Numbered from the stretch's first letter, positions 46,165 to 54,700 are shown. The stretch is DNA of 64,000 nucleotides from Variovorax sp. PAMC 28711 (GCF_001577265.1 NZ_CP014517.1:2161001-2225000); one strand, 5' to 3'. Numbers and translations: made by a program. The notes: generated by a model from the sequence alone, not told the origin.

Positions 46165-47556
46165 ATGAGCGATATCTGGCGTCTGTCCGCATCACGGGTC
46201 GCCGACCTCATCTCACAGCGCAAGCTGTCGGCCGTGGAGGCCGCACAGGCGGCGCTCGCGCGGCTCGATGCGGTCAATCCGCGCCTCAACGCCGTGGTGC
46301 AGCACCGGCCCGACGAGGTGCTGGCGCGTGCCGCCACGATCGATGCCGCCCTGGCGCGCGGTGAGAACCCGGGACCGCTCGCCGGCGTGCCGGTCACGGT
46401 CAAGGTCAACATCGACATGGCGGGCTTTGCGACCACCAACGGCGTGGCGCTGCAGAAAGACCTGGTCGCCCGCACCAACAGCCCGGTGGTCGACAACCTG
46501 CTGCGCGCCGGTGCCGTCATCGTGGGTCGCACCAACACACCGGCGTTCAGCTATCGATGGTTCACCAGCAACACGCTGCACGGGCGCACGCTCAACCCGC
46601 GCGACGACACGCTGACGCCGGGGGGCTCGTCGGGTGGGGCCGCATCGGCGGTGGCGGCAGGCATCGGCCACCTCGCGCACGGCACTGACATCGCAGGCTC
46701 GATCCGCTATCCGGCCTATGCGTGTGGCGTGCACGGCCTGCGGCCGTCGCTCGGGCGCGTGGCGGCGTTCAACGCGAGCGGCGCCGAGCGCACGATCGGT
46801 GGCCAGATCACCGCGGTGTCGGGGCCGATCGCGCGCACCGTGCACGACCTGCGCCTCGGCCTCGCCGCGATGGCTTTGCCCGATGCGCGCGATCCGTGGT
46901 GGGTCCCCGCGCCGCTGGTGGGCCCGGCGGTGCCGCGCACGGCGGCGCTTTGTGTACGGCCCGACGGCCTCGACACGCACCCGGACATCGCTGCCGCGCT
47001 GCACGACGCGGCCGATCGCCTGCGCGATGCCGGGTGGACGGTCGACGAAGTCGACACCCTGCCGCCGCTGAAAGGAGCATGCGACATCCAGATCGGGTTG
47101 TGGATGGGCGACGGCTACGAGGCGATGGTGCGCAATGCCGAGCGCGAGGGCGACCCAGGCGCGATCGCGGCGCTGGCCGGCCAGGCGCGCATCGCATCGG
47201 GCTTCAGCGCAGACGGGCTTTCTGCAGCCCTGGTGCGACGCGCCTCGCTTACCCGCGCGTGGCAGCTCTACATGGAGCGCTATGCGGTGGTGTTGTTGCC
47301 GGCAAGCGCCGAGCCGCCATTCGCGTCAGAGCAGGACTTGCAAGGCCCGGAGGCCTACGAGCGGGTATGGGCTGCGCAGATGACCATGGTCGGCCTGCCG
47401 CTCGTCGGGCTGCCGGCCCTCGTGGTGTCTACGGGTTTCGCGAACGGCAAGCCTGTCGGGGTGCAGCTTGTCGCTGCGCGCTATCGCGAGGACCTGTGTC
47501 TCGCGGCAGGTGAAGCGATCGAAGCGCGTGGCGCGCCGATCGTGACCACCGATTGA
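46165..47556 (+). CDS. Amidase-signature hydrolase
   Basis: 463 residues with AAGGAG upstream. The Ser-cisSer-Lys triad is clear: K80 (PVTVKVNID), S155 (GGSSGGAAS) and S179 (HGTDIAGSIRYPA). Family members hydrolyse amides, carbamates or ureido compounds. As the last gene of the regulator-ABC-oxidase cluster, it may release ammonia or an acid from the imported compound or its oxidation product. The minus-strand MxP-repeat gene stops 3 bases after its end. Confidence 0.9.
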   Translation: MSDIWRLSASRVADLISQRKLSAVEAAQAALARLDAVNPRLNAVVQHRPDEVLARAATIDAALARGENPGPLAGVPVTVKVNIDMAGFATTNGVALQKDLVARTNSPVVDNLLRAGAVIVGRTNTPAFSYRWFTSNTLHGRTLNPRDDTLTPGGSSGGAASAVAAGIGHLAHGTDIAGSIRYPAYACGVHGLRPSLGRVAAFNASGAERTIGGQITAVSGPIARTVHDLRLGLAAMALPDARDPWWVPAPLVGPAVPRTAALCVRPDGLDTHPDIAAALHDAADRLRDAGWTVDEVDTLPPLKGACDIQIGLWMGDGYEAMVRNAEREGDPGAIAALAGQARIASGFSADGLSAALVRRASLTRAWQLYMERYAVVLLPASAEPPFASEQDLQGPEAYERVWAAQMTMVGLPLVGLPALVVSTGFANGKPVGVQLVAARYREDLCLAAGEAIEARGAPIVTTD

Positions 47557-47559
47557 ACG

Positions 47560-47883
47560 TCAGTCGACTTTTTTCAGCGACCCGAGATCGACGTCGCCTT
47601 GCGGGCTGCTGAACGACGGCAGCCCGGAGGCGCCCGACTGCTGCTGGCTCACGCCGTTGATCTGGTGGTCGCCGGTGTCGTACTGCGTGACCTTGCCGTT
47701 TTGCTGAATCGCCAGCCTGCGCTGTTCCGGAAAGAACGCGTAGCGCAGGTCGTTCTGGGCACCGCTGCTGGCGGGGTTGTCGAGGCCCGCTGGCCACCAA
47801 CCGGAGGCGGGCGGGTCCATGGGTTTCATCGGCGCCATGGGTTTCATGGGCTTCATAGGCTGCATTGGTTTCATCGGTTCCAT
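47560..47883 (-). CDS. Small protein with tandem Met-x-Pro repeats
   Basis: 107 residues if the first repeat ATG at 47883 is used; ATG 47925 would add 14. The N terminus consists of eight consecutive Met-x-Pro tripeptides (MEP, MKP, MQP, MKP, MKP, MAP, MKP, MDP), a 9-base tandem DNA repeat at about 47812-47883. A conserved-looking globular part follows (AQNDLRYAFFPEQRRLAIQQ, VTQYDTGDHQINGVSQQQ). Every repeat offers another in-frame ATG, so the real start is ambiguous. No family is recognised; no signal peptide is visible. Confidence 0.65.
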   Translation of the reverse strand: MEPMKPMQPMKPMKPMAPMKPMDPPASGWWPAGLDNPASSGAQNDLRYAFFPEQRRLAIQQNGKVTQYDTGDHQINGVSQQQSGASGLPSFSSPQGDVDLGSLKKVD

Positions 47884-47949
47884 GCAGTCAATGTACGGCG
47901 CGCCGGTGCGCGGGCTGTCGGGCAATGCCGCAGCGCGGGGTCGGCCTGC

Positions 47950-48753
47950 TCAACAGTTGGCCGCGATGCTGCGGATGCGGGCCACCGGGCCGGACGATTC
48001 CATGGTGAGCAAGGCGCGGCCTTCGCAAACCGTGCGCGTAGCGCGATAGCTGTAGCGCGCCTCGACCACCTGATCGTCGACGCGCCGGATCGAGCGCACG
48101 CTGATCGGTGCGGCCAGCGAGCCGTAGAAGGCCGACATCGCGTCGCTGCTCAGCGGCCCCTGGCTGCGCTTGCCGGGGATGACCATGCGGGTGGCGGTGG
48201 CGCCGTCGCCCGCCGCCAAGGCGCGGTAGAAGCGCGTCACCGTGTCGATCGCGCCATCGCCCTCGCCGTTGACGGCCTCGGATGCCGCCGCTGCATCGCG
48301 ATCGGCGGCGGCGCGGCGCGCAGCCGTCGGCAACGTTTGCGCAGTGCGGGCGGCTGCCGCCCTGGCACTGGCGGACACGGCGGGCAGCCCGCTCAGGTCC
48401 GGTGCAAAAGGCGCGATCGCCTCGAAAGCCGGTTTCAGCACCACCGCTTCTGCGCGAAACGGTGACGCCGGTTCCGCATCGCGGCGCACGTGTGCATGCC
48501 AGGCGATGAACAGGCCCATGGCGAGCAGTCCGCCGACCAACAGAGGTCGAAGGATGTCATCGACGGTAGGCGCCGGCGTACCTGCGCTGAAAGGCGACAG
48601 TCTCAAAGGGCTTGAACCCGGGGCCTGAGCCTTCAGCAGGTCCAGTCCGGAAGGGCCGGTGGCGGCGAAGCCGGGCAGTTTTGCTGCGCACCCCGAACAA
48701 AAATTCGCGTGCGAGCGATTCAGGGCCCCACAAAGATCGCAGGTCTCGGGCAT
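47950..48753 (-). CDS. Zinc-ribbon, single-helix membrane protein (paralogue B)
   Basis: 267 residues. The N-terminal ribbon CDLCG...CSGCAAKL and GFAATGPSGLDLL are nearly the same as in the protein at 36929-37636. A transmembrane helix (LLVGGLLAMGLFIAWHAHV) follows. The C-terminal half, unlike paralogue A, contains a domain reading AIDTVTRFYRALAAGDGATAT through VVEARYSYRATRTVCEGRALL, which resembles an NTF2/SnoaL-like fold. It is probably periplasmic. Function unknown. Confidence 0.72.
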   Translation of the reverse strand: MPETCDLCGALNRSHANFCSGCAAKLPGFAATGPSGLDLLKAQAPGSSPLRLSPFSAGTPAPTVDDILRPLLVGGLLAMGLFIAWHAHVRRDAEPASPFRAEAVVLKPAFEAIAPFAPDLSGLPAVSASARAAAARTAQTLPTAARRAAADRDAAAASEAVNGEGDGAIDTVTRFYRALAAGDGATATRMVIPGKRSQGPLSSDAMSAFYGSLAAPISVRSIRRVDDQVVEARYSYRATRTVCEGRALLTMESSGPVARIRSIAANC

Positions 48754-48844
48754 GGAAATTCCTCAATGGTTCCATGACCTACGTCCCGCGCATCGCGCCG
48801 GATGCGCGCGAGGTGTAAACCTTCGTGTCGGGGGCGCCCGCCGA

Positions 48845-49459
48845 TCAGGCGGTGACGGGCGAAGCGGCGACCAGATGCTCGGTCAAGAACCACACCTGCA
48901 GCTCGTTGGTGCGCAGCACGTTCGACACGAACACGTCATTGCTGCCGTCGTCGCCGGATTCGTCGACCTTCTTGGCGGCTTCGCGCGCCTCGATGATGAT
49001 CATTTCGTGCGCTTCGGCCAATCGGCGAATCTGCACGGCGGCGGGCTCGCGGCCACGCGGCGGACGCGCGATCTTCGTGGTCTCCGCAATGTCGGCGGCC
49101 ATGGCCAGCGCAATGCCGCCCAGCAGCTGGATGCGCTCGGCCAGGATGTCGACCAGCAACACCTGCGCTTCGAAATGCTGGTCGTACATCAGGTGCAGCT
49201 GGTTGAACGTCGGGCCGACGACCTGCCAGTGATGCTTCTTGTACATGTCGCGCAGCGTGATGGTGTCGGCCAGGCACTGATTGAGCAAGGCCACGCTCTT
49301 CTTGCACACGTCTTCGCTCAGACCGTTGGGAAGCTTGACGATCTCGCCGAACTTTTGCGTTTCGTGCGTTTGCTGGTGCAGGTTGGGTTGCACTGCCATC
49401 GCACGCGCCGTCGAAGGGGCCGCAGGCAGGGCCTTGGAAGAAGATTTTTTGGTGGCCAT
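48845..49459 (-). CDS. dps: Dps-family DNA-protecting ferritin
   Basis: 204 residues. The Dps four-helix bundle carries the intersubunit ferroxidase residues in KKHHWQVVGPTFNQLHLMYDQHFEAQ. An N-terminal extension of about 30 residues rich in Lys, Ser and Ala (MATKKSSSKALPAAPSTARA) may bind DNA, as in other Dps. It stores iron and shields DNA from peroxide in stationary phase. An inverted repeat sits 20 bases upstream of its ATG. Confidence 0.92.
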   Translation of the reverse strand: MATKKSSSKALPAAPSTARAMAVQPNLHQQTHETQKFGEIVKLPNGLSEDVCKKSVALLNQCLADTITLRDMYKKHHWQVVGPTFNQLHLMYDQHFEAQVLLVDILAERIQLLGGIALAMAADIAETTKIARPPRGREPAAVQIRRLAEAHEMIIIEAREAAKKVDESGDDGSNDVFVSNVLRTNELQVWFLTEHLVAASPVTA

Positions 49460-49478
49460 GAAGACGCTCCGGAAAAGT

Positions 49479-49497
49479 GGACAAAAGGGGTTTGTCC
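49479..49497. promoter_or_regulatory. Inverted repeat upstream of dps
   Basis: GGACAAA AGGGG TTTGTCC, 7-bp arms, 20-38 bases before the dps ATG and just upstream of its ribosome-binding site. It could be an operator or an mRNA hairpin affecting dps translation. It does not match the OxyR or Fur consensus. Confidence 0.45.
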
Positions 49498-49575
49498 CTT
49501 CTTTTTAAGACGCCGGGCGGCGGCCGCGCGTAGTCCGGCGGGCCGTGGCGCTGCACGCGAAGGGCGAAGCAACTG

Positions 49576-50376
49576 TCAGGCAGCGTCTTGCGGCGAGTCG
49601 AGCCGGTCGACCGTCACGACCATCTCGCCCATTTCCATCGGCCCGTAGTTCGACAGGAACGCGACGTCGGCCGCATCGCGTCCGTAGGCCACCACGATGC
49701 GGCCGCCGCGCGGCTGGTCCTGCGTGGCGTCGAAGGTGTACCAGCGCCCGCCGACGAAGGCCTCGAACCAGGCATGCATGTCCATCGGATCGAGCTGGTA
49801 GAGGTAGCCCACCACCAGCCGCGCCGGAATGCGCAGGCTGCGCGTGAGGCCGATGCCGATGTGCGAGAAATCGCGGCAGACACCGGCGCCGTGGTCGAGG
49901 CTGTCGAGCGCGTCGGTGGTGGCGTCGCTCACCCCGTAGCGGTATTCCATGTGGGTGTGGATCCAGGCGCGAATTGCCTCCACCTGCGCGTAGCCCGGTG
50001 GCAGGTCGCCGACGATCTCGCGCGCCCGGTCTTCCATCTTGTCGGAAGGGCAATAGCGGCTCTGCAGCAAGAACTGCAGCGCGTCGGGCGGCAGCTGCTC
50101 GACCGGGGTGACGCCGGCCGAAGGCTCGACGGCGATGTGCTCTTCGGCTTCCATCACCATCTCGACATCGATTCGCATCTCGCCCTGCGGGATCACCAGG
50201 CGTTGGCACAGATTGCCGTAGCTGTCGACGTACTCGGTGGTGCGAACCCAAGGCGTGAGCTCATAGCGCTCAGAGACCATCCACTGCGCATCGCCGCTGC
50301 GGGGCCGCAGCATGGCCACGGTGGGGCAATCGGCCGCCACGTTCACGGTCATCTTGCAGCTGGCTTGGAGTCTCAT
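49576..50376 (-). CDS. Transglutaminase-like cysteine peptidase family protein
   Basis: 266 residues. The Cys-His-Asp triad of the bacterial transglutaminase-like family is visible: GAGVCRDFSHIGIGLTR, DMHAWFEAFVGG and RWYTFDATQ. An N-terminal beta-rich domain (VRTTEYVDSYGNLCQRLVIP) is also typical. Such proteins often occur with peptide-ligase genes, but none is adjacent here. Its ATG overlaps... rather, the downstream-coordinate gene at 50373 ends within its start (ATGA), so the two are co-translated. Confidence 0.88.
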   Translation of the reverse strand: MRLQASCKMTVNVAADCPTVAMLRPRSGDAQWMVSERYELTPWVRTTEYVDSYGNLCQRLVIPQGEMRIDVEMVMEAEEHIAVEPSAGVTPVEQLPPDALQFLLQSRYCPSDKMEDRAREIVGDLPPGYAQVEAIRAWIHTHMEYRYGVSDATTDALDSLDHGAGVCRDFSHIGIGLTRSLRIPARLVVGYLYQLDPMDMHAWFEAFVGGRWYTFDATQDQPRGGRIVVAYGRDAADVAFLSNYGPMEMGEMVVTVDRLDSPQDAA

Positions 50377-50723
50377 CGGTCGCTTTCGGGGAAATCGGGG
50401 TGGGAAGGGGATGGCGCATCGAGCGCCGGGCGGGGCCAGTCGAGCAGTTCTGCCAGACGCTGCACGATCCAGGCCGCCTCGGCCGGCAACACGCCGGCGT
50501 CGGGCGTGGCCAGGCCGGCGTGGATGCGCCGCAGGATCTCGCTTTCGACCGGCACCTCGGTGTGGTGCTGCAATTGGGCGTGGCCGACCAGGTGGTTCGC
50601 CAGGTCTTCGCAGATTTCGTAGCGCGCACGCACCACGCCAATCGGTTCGCTCAGCCGCTGGCGCGCATTCGTGTAGACCGCGAAGAAGCTGGCGGGAATG
50701 TCGATCTGGTACGCGTCGGTCAT
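50373..50723 (-). CDS. Hypothetical protein coupled to the transglutaminase gene
   Basis: 116 residues whose stop overlaps the transglutaminase ATG. No recognised motif. The N-terminal 70 residues (SFFAVYTNARQRLSEPIGVV, EICEDLANHLVGHAQLQHH) look helical and conserved-type; the tail is Pro-rich (ALDAPSPSHPDFPESDR). Coupling suggests a shared role with the transglutaminase. Confidence 0.65.
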   Translation of the reverse strand: MTDAYQIDIPASFFAVYTNARQRLSEPIGVVRARYEICEDLANHLVGHAQLQHHTEVPVESEILRRIHAGLATPDAGVLPAEAAWIVQRLAELLDWPRPALDAPSPSHPDFPESDR

Positions 50724-50879
50724 GCGAGGGTTATAGCTGGCGAAGGTGTCAGGACGGGTCGATGCGATACGCGTCCGAAACTGTTTGCACGCTTTGTGAA
50801 CTTCCGTGAAGTAGGTCCTGTCGCGTTCCGGCCCGGGGCCTTACAAACGTCGTCTACTTTACCGATTCCAGCGAACAAA

Positions 50880-51134
50880 ATGGTCGACGCCAAAGGCATT
50901 GCACTCGTCGTGAACGAGCCCGCACCCGGAAGATTCTTTTGGGAACTCCAGACCGGGGAAGCGCCCAGCGGCGGTCCCGCAGCGGTGGACAAGGCCCGCA
51001 GGGCCATGCCGAGCTACGGCCTGGCCATGATGGCCGGCATGGTCGCGCTCCAGTGCCGCCGTGGGCGACGCGGCGCCGCGTCGCGCGAATTCGACGAATC
51101 GCGCATCGACTTCGGTCCGACGACGATCCAATGA
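50880..51134 (+). CDS. Small hypothetical protein
   Basis: 84 residues from ATG 50880. It begins MVDAKGIALVVNEPAPGRFF, then WELQTGEAPSGG, with a short hydrophobic stretch (YGLAMMAGMVALQ) before a basic segment RRGRRG and an acidic end. The gene is followed directly by a terminator hairpin, which supports it being real. No family recognised. The upstream 156 bases contain no clear promoter I can name. Confidence 0.55.
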   Translation: MVDAKGIALVVNEPAPGRFFWELQTGEAPSGGPAAVDKARRAMPSYGLAMMAGMVALQCRRGRRGAASREFDESRIDFGPTTIQ

Positions 51135-51136
51135 CA

Positions 51137-51158
51137 AAACGCGCCCTGAGGCGCGTTT
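51137..51158. terminator. Bidirectional terminator hairpin
   Basis: AAACGCGCC CTGA GGCGCGTTT, a perfect 9-bp stem between the small gene at 50880-51134 and the 56-residue gene on the minus strand. The T-tract is short (3) but present in both directions. Confidence 0.75.
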
Positions 51159-51188
51159 CATCCACCTGCGAGGGGCAGGAAGGAAGGC

Positions 51189-51359
51189 TCAGCCGCCCTT
51201 CTTGGCGCGCTTGCCGGCGTTCTTCTTGTTGCGCGTGGCGGTTCCGCGTTCCAGGCTGACTTTCTGACCACCGCCGTTGCGGGGCAGGGCGTAACCGGCC
51301 AGCGGGGTTGGTGCAGGAGTGGCAACGCGGTCGGCTTCGGTGCGAATTTTCTTGGGCAT
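51189..51359 (-). CDS. 56-residue basic protein
   Basis: Minus-strand ATG 51359 to TGA 51189. It reads MPKKIRTEADRVATPAPTPL and ends in a Lys/Arg-rich tail (RNKKNAGKRAKKGG). Strongly basic, which suggests nucleic acid binding or ribosome association. It is divergent from the MATE gene and followed by a terminator hairpin. I do not recognise a named family; it is too short for standard gene finders set at 60 residues. Confidence 0.6.
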   Translation of the reverse strand: MPKKIRTEADRVATPAPTPLAGYALPRNGGGQKVSLERGTATRNKKNAGKRAKKGG

Positions 51360-51417
51360 GAAAAGCTCGGGTAAAAGTGATGTTCGAGCCGCAATTAGGC
51401 CACACCGAGGATTTCAC

Positions 51418-52860
51418 ATGCCGACAGGCTCCAGAGGAGCTCCGACCGAGGGGCCGCGTTTCGTCTCGGGCTCGCTGCTGCGGCATGTTTGCGTGATGGC
51501 CGGCACCGCCGCGATCGGGCTGATCGCGGTGTTCGCGGTCGACCTGATCAATCTTTTCTACATCTCGCTACTGGGCGAAAAGGCGACCGCCGCTGCGGTC
51601 GGTTTTGCCGGCGTGGTCGGCTTCTTCCACACGTCCGTCTGCATCGGGTTGACGATCGGCGTGAGCGCGCTGGTGTCGCGCACCATCGGCGCCGGTCGGC
51701 GCGACGCCGCGCGGCGCATCGCCACGGCGAGCCTGGTGTTGATGGTCGGCATCGCAGTGGTGCTGGGCAGCGGCACCGCGTTCTTCCTGCAGCCGGCGTT
51801 GCATGCGCTCGGCGCCGAAGGCGAAACGGCGCGCCTCGCGCAGCGCTACCTCGCGGTGACCGTGCACTCGCTGCCCTTGCTCGGCATCGGGATGGTCGCC
51901 TCGGCGCTGTTGCGCTCGGTCGGCGATGCGCGGCGCTCGATGACCGTCACGCTGGTGGCCGCGTTCGTGACGGCGGTGCTCGATCCGATCCTGATCTTCG
52001 GCCTCAACCTGGGACTCGACGGGGCCGCGATCGCCTCCGTGGTGTCGCGCAGCGTCATGGCGGCGATCGGCCTGCACGGCGTGTGGGTCACGCACCGCAT
52101 GCTCGGGCGCTTCGACCGTGCGGCGTTCGCCGGCGATGTGCGGGCGCTGGGCGGTGTGGCGGGGCCTGCGGTGCTGACCAACCTGGCCACGCCCGTGGGC
52201 GCGGCCTTCGTCACGCATTCGATCGCGCAGTTCGGTGCGTCGGCCGTGGCCGGCGCCGCGACCATCGACCGGGTGAGCCCGGTGGCCTTCGGTCTCATCT
52301 ATTCACTGAGCGGCGCGGTCGGTCCGATCCTCGCGCAGAACCTCGGGGCCGGGCAGTACCGACGGGTCCGCGAAGGGCTGCGCGACAGCCTGTTCTTCAT
52401 GGTGGTCGCGGTGGCCGTCGCGTGGCTCGTGCTGGCGCTGGGGCAGGGCGTGCTCATCCGGGCGTTTTCGGCCGACGGGCTGGCGGCGGAACTGATCTCG
52501 CTCTTCTGCACCTGGCTGGCGGCGAGCTTTTTCTTCTCGGGCGGGTTGTTCGTGGCGAACGCGTCGTTCAACAACCTCGGGCATCCGCTGCTGTCGACCG
52601 GCTTCAACTGGGGCCGCGCCACGCTGGGCACGATCCCGTTCGCGTGGTGGGGCTCGCACCACGGCGCGGCCGGGGTGCTGATCGGGCAGGCCGTGGGTTC
52701 GTCGATCTTCGGCTTGCTGGCGGTGGTGGTGGCGTTCCGGCTGGCGTCGAAGCTGGCGCAGCAGGAGATTCAGCCCGCGGCGCCGGGGCTCGATGCACCG
52801 CTGGCGCCCACGTCATCGCAGACGACGGCGGCGGCGCTGGTCAGGCCGGCGTCGGACTGA
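51418..52860 (+). CDS. MATE-family multidrug/metabolite exporter
   Basis: 480 residues from ATG 51418, with 12 transmembrane helices in two MatE repeats. AVFAVDLINLFYISLLGEKATAA and GAVGPILAQNLGAGQYRRV are typical family positions. These inner-membrane antiporters export cationic compounds in exchange for Na+ or H+. The C-terminal 35 residues are Ala/Pro-rich and cytosolic. Single gene, convergent with dbpA. Confidence 0.9.
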   Translation: MPTGSRGAPTEGPRFVSGSLLRHVCVMAGTAAIGLIAVFAVDLINLFYISLLGEKATAAAVGFAGVVGFFHTSVCIGLTIGVSALVSRTIGAGRRDAARRIATASLVLMVGIAVVLGSGTAFFLQPALHALGAEGETARLAQRYLAVTVHSLPLLGIGMVASALLRSVGDARRSMTVTLVAAFVTAVLDPILIFGLNLGLDGAAIASVVSRSVMAAIGLHGVWVTHRMLGRFDRAAFAGDVRALGGVAGPAVLTNLATPVGAAFVTHSIAQFGASAVAGAATIDRVSPVAFGLIYSLSGAVGPILAQNLGAGQYRRVREGLRDSLFFMVVAVAVAWLVLALGQGVLIRAFSADGLAAELISLFCTWLAASFFFSGGLFVANASFNNLGHPLLSTGFNWGRATLGTIPFAWWGSHHGAAGVLIGQAVGSSIFGLLAVVVAFRLASKLAQQEIQPAAPGLDAPLAPTSSQTTAAALVRPASD

Positions 52861-52892
52861 CTGCACCGCCAAGGCTGGGGGCGAGCGAGATC

Positions 52893-54296
52893 CTAGCGCT
52901 CGTCTTCGAGCAGTCGCACTTTCACCGTCTTGCCCTTGACGCGACCGCTCGCCAGCTTGCGTGCGGCTTCGGCGGCGATGCTGCGCTCCACCGCGACATA
53001 GGTCGAGAACTCGTTCACGTTGATCTTGCCGACCTGCTCCTTGGCATAGCCACAGTCGCCGGTGAGCGCGCCCAGGACGTCGCCGGCACGGATCTTTTCC
53101 TTGCGACCGCCGACGATCTGCAGCGTGGCCATCGGTGGCTGCAGGGGCTTGCCCTCGCCCGGCGTCAATTCGGCCACCGGATGCCATTCGGATGCGCGGC
53201 TCTGCAGCACCTCGATCTTTCCGACGCAGCCCATCTCGTCCATGCTGGCGAGATTGAGCGCCAGCCCCTCGGCCCCCGCCCGGCCGGTGCGGCCGATGCG
53301 GTGGATGTGGATTTCAGAGTCGGGCGTCACGTCGACGTTGATGACCGCCTCCAACTGCGCAATGTCGAGTCCGCGCGCCGCCACGTCGGTGGCCACGAGC
53401 ACCGAGCAGCTGCGGTTGGCGAACTGCACCAGCACCTGATCGCGCTCGCGTTGTTCGAGCTCGCCGAAGAGCGCCAGCGCACTGAAGCCCTGCCCTTGCA
53501 GCACTTCGACCAGGTCGCGGCACTGCTGCTTGGTGTTGCAGAACGCGATCGTGCTGATCGGACGGAAGTGGTCGAGCATCAGGCATACCGTGTGCAGCCG
53601 CTCGCTCTCCTTCACCTCGTACCAGCGCTGGCGGATCGTGCTGCCGGCGTGTTGCGCCTGCACCGTGATCTGTTGCGGGCTCTTCATGAACTGCGCACTG
53701 AGCTTCGCGATGCCGTCGGGATAGGTCGCCGAGAACAACAAGGTCTGGCGCTCCTTCGGGCATTGGCGCGCGACCTTGACGATGTCTTCGAAGAAGCCCA
53801 TGTCCAGCATGCGATCGGCTTCGTCGAGCACCAGCGTGTTGAGCGCCGAAAGGTCGAGGTTGCCGCGCTCCAGATGGTCCATCAGGCGGCCCGGTGTGCC
53901 CACCACGATGTGCGCGCCGTGCTCGAGGCTCGCGATCTGCCCGCGCAGCGCGACACCGCCGCACAGCGTGACGACCTTGATGTTCTCCTCGGCGCGCGCC
54001 AGCCGGCGGATCTCGGTCGTGACCTGGTCGGCCAGTTCGCGCGTCGGGCACAGCACCATCGCCTGCACGGCAAAGCGGCGCGGATTCAGGTTGGCGAGCA
54101 GCGCCAGCGCGAAAGCGGCCGTTTTGCCGCTGCCGGTCATGGCCTGGGCGATCAGGTCCTTGCCGAGCAGCGCCGGCGGCAGCGCAGCCGCCTGGATCGG
54201 CGTCATTTGCGTGTAGCCGAGCCGGGTCAGGTTGGCCAGCATCTGCGGCGTGAGCGGCAACGTGGAAAAGCTGTCGGCGGCGGGAGAAGAACTCAT
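52893..54296 (-). CDS. dbpA: DEAD-box RNA helicase DbpA
   Basis: 467 residues from ATG 54296. Helicase core: Q motif TPIQAAALPP, AMTGSGKT, LDEADRMLDMGF, LLFSATYPD, HRIGRTGRAG. The C-terminal 75 residues (RKEKIRAGDVLGALTGDCGY through VAVERSIAAEAARKL) form the DbpA RNA-binding domain that recognises helix 92 of 23S rRNA. It acts in 50S ribosome assembly. It lies downstream of infA on the same strand, with a terminator between them. Confidence 0.93.
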   Translation of the reverse strand: MSSSPAADSFSTLPLTPQMLANLTRLGYTQMTPIQAAALPPALLGKDLIAQAMTGSGKTAAFALALLANLNPRRFAVQAMVLCPTRELADQVTTEIRRLARAEENIKVVTLCGGVALRGQIASLEHGAHIVVGTPGRLMDHLERGNLDLSALNTLVLDEADRMLDMGFFEDIVKVARQCPKERQTLLFSATYPDGIAKLSAQFMKSPQQITVQAQHAGSTIRQRWYEVKESERLHTVCLMLDHFRPISTIAFCNTKQQCRDLVEVLQGQGFSALALFGELEQRERDQVLVQFANRSCSVLVATDVAARGLDIAQLEAVINVDVTPDSEIHIHRIGRTGRAGAEGLALNLASMDEMGCVGKIEVLQSRASEWHPVAELTPGEGKPLQPPMATLQIVGGRKEKIRAGDVLGALTGDCGYAKEQVGKINVNEFSTYVAVERSIAAEAARKLASGRVKGKTVKVRLLEDER

Positions 54297-54316
54297 GGAA
54301 GGCTCGATTTCAAAGC

Positions 54317-54356
54317 AAAAAAGGCCTCCGGCGCCTGGGTGAGGCAACCGGAGGCC
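54317..54356 (-). terminator. Rho-independent terminator of infA
   Basis: Read on the minus strand: GGCCTCCGG, a 16-base loop, CCGGAGGCC, then six T. The 9-bp stem begins 30 bases after the infA stop and ends just before dbpA, so dbpA likely has its own promoter or depends on read-through. Confidence 0.85.
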
Positions 54357-54386
54357 GTGGCCGGCAGGTGAGCCTGCCAGCAGGGT

Positions 54387-54650
54387 TTAGCGGCGCTGGG
54401 CGCCCGAATTGACCGGCGGCGGACCGCGGCGTTCCAGGTGGCGGAACGTGATCCGGCCCTTGGTCAGGTCGTAGGGCGAGAGTTCGAGCGAGACCTTGTC
54501 ACCCGCCAGGATGCGGATGTGGTGCTTGCGCATCTTGCCGCCGCTGTACGCGATGAGCTGGTGCCCGTTGTCGAGCGTGACGCGGTAACGCGAGTCGGGC
54601 AGCACTTCGGTCACTGCGCCGTTCATTTCGATCAGTTCTTCCTTGGCCAT
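54387..54650 (-). CDS. infA: Translation initiation factor IF-1
   Basis: 87 residues with AGAGG before the ATG. The OB-fold motifs are present: [52 protein letters not shown]. It is longer than E. coli IF-1 (72), with a [14 protein letters not shown] tail, as in the second, stand-alone infA copy of many betaproteobacteria. It lies outside the ribosomal protein cluster, next to dbpA, which suggests a cold or stress role. Confidence 0.95.
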   Translation of the reverse strand: MAKEELIEMNGAVTEVLPDSRYRVTLDNGHQLIAYSGGKMRKHHIRILAGDKVSLELSPYDLTKGRITFRHLERRGPPPVNSGAQRR

Positions 54651-54700
54651 GATTTACCTCTGAAAACGTTGTCTGTTGAAGATGAAACTGGGTGTCGGGT

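Noticed and set aside
47812..47883. Tandem 9-base repeat as a possible CRISPR or VNTR array
   Set aside because: The units are contiguous, without spacers, and stay in frame as Met-x-Pro, so it is a coding repeat.
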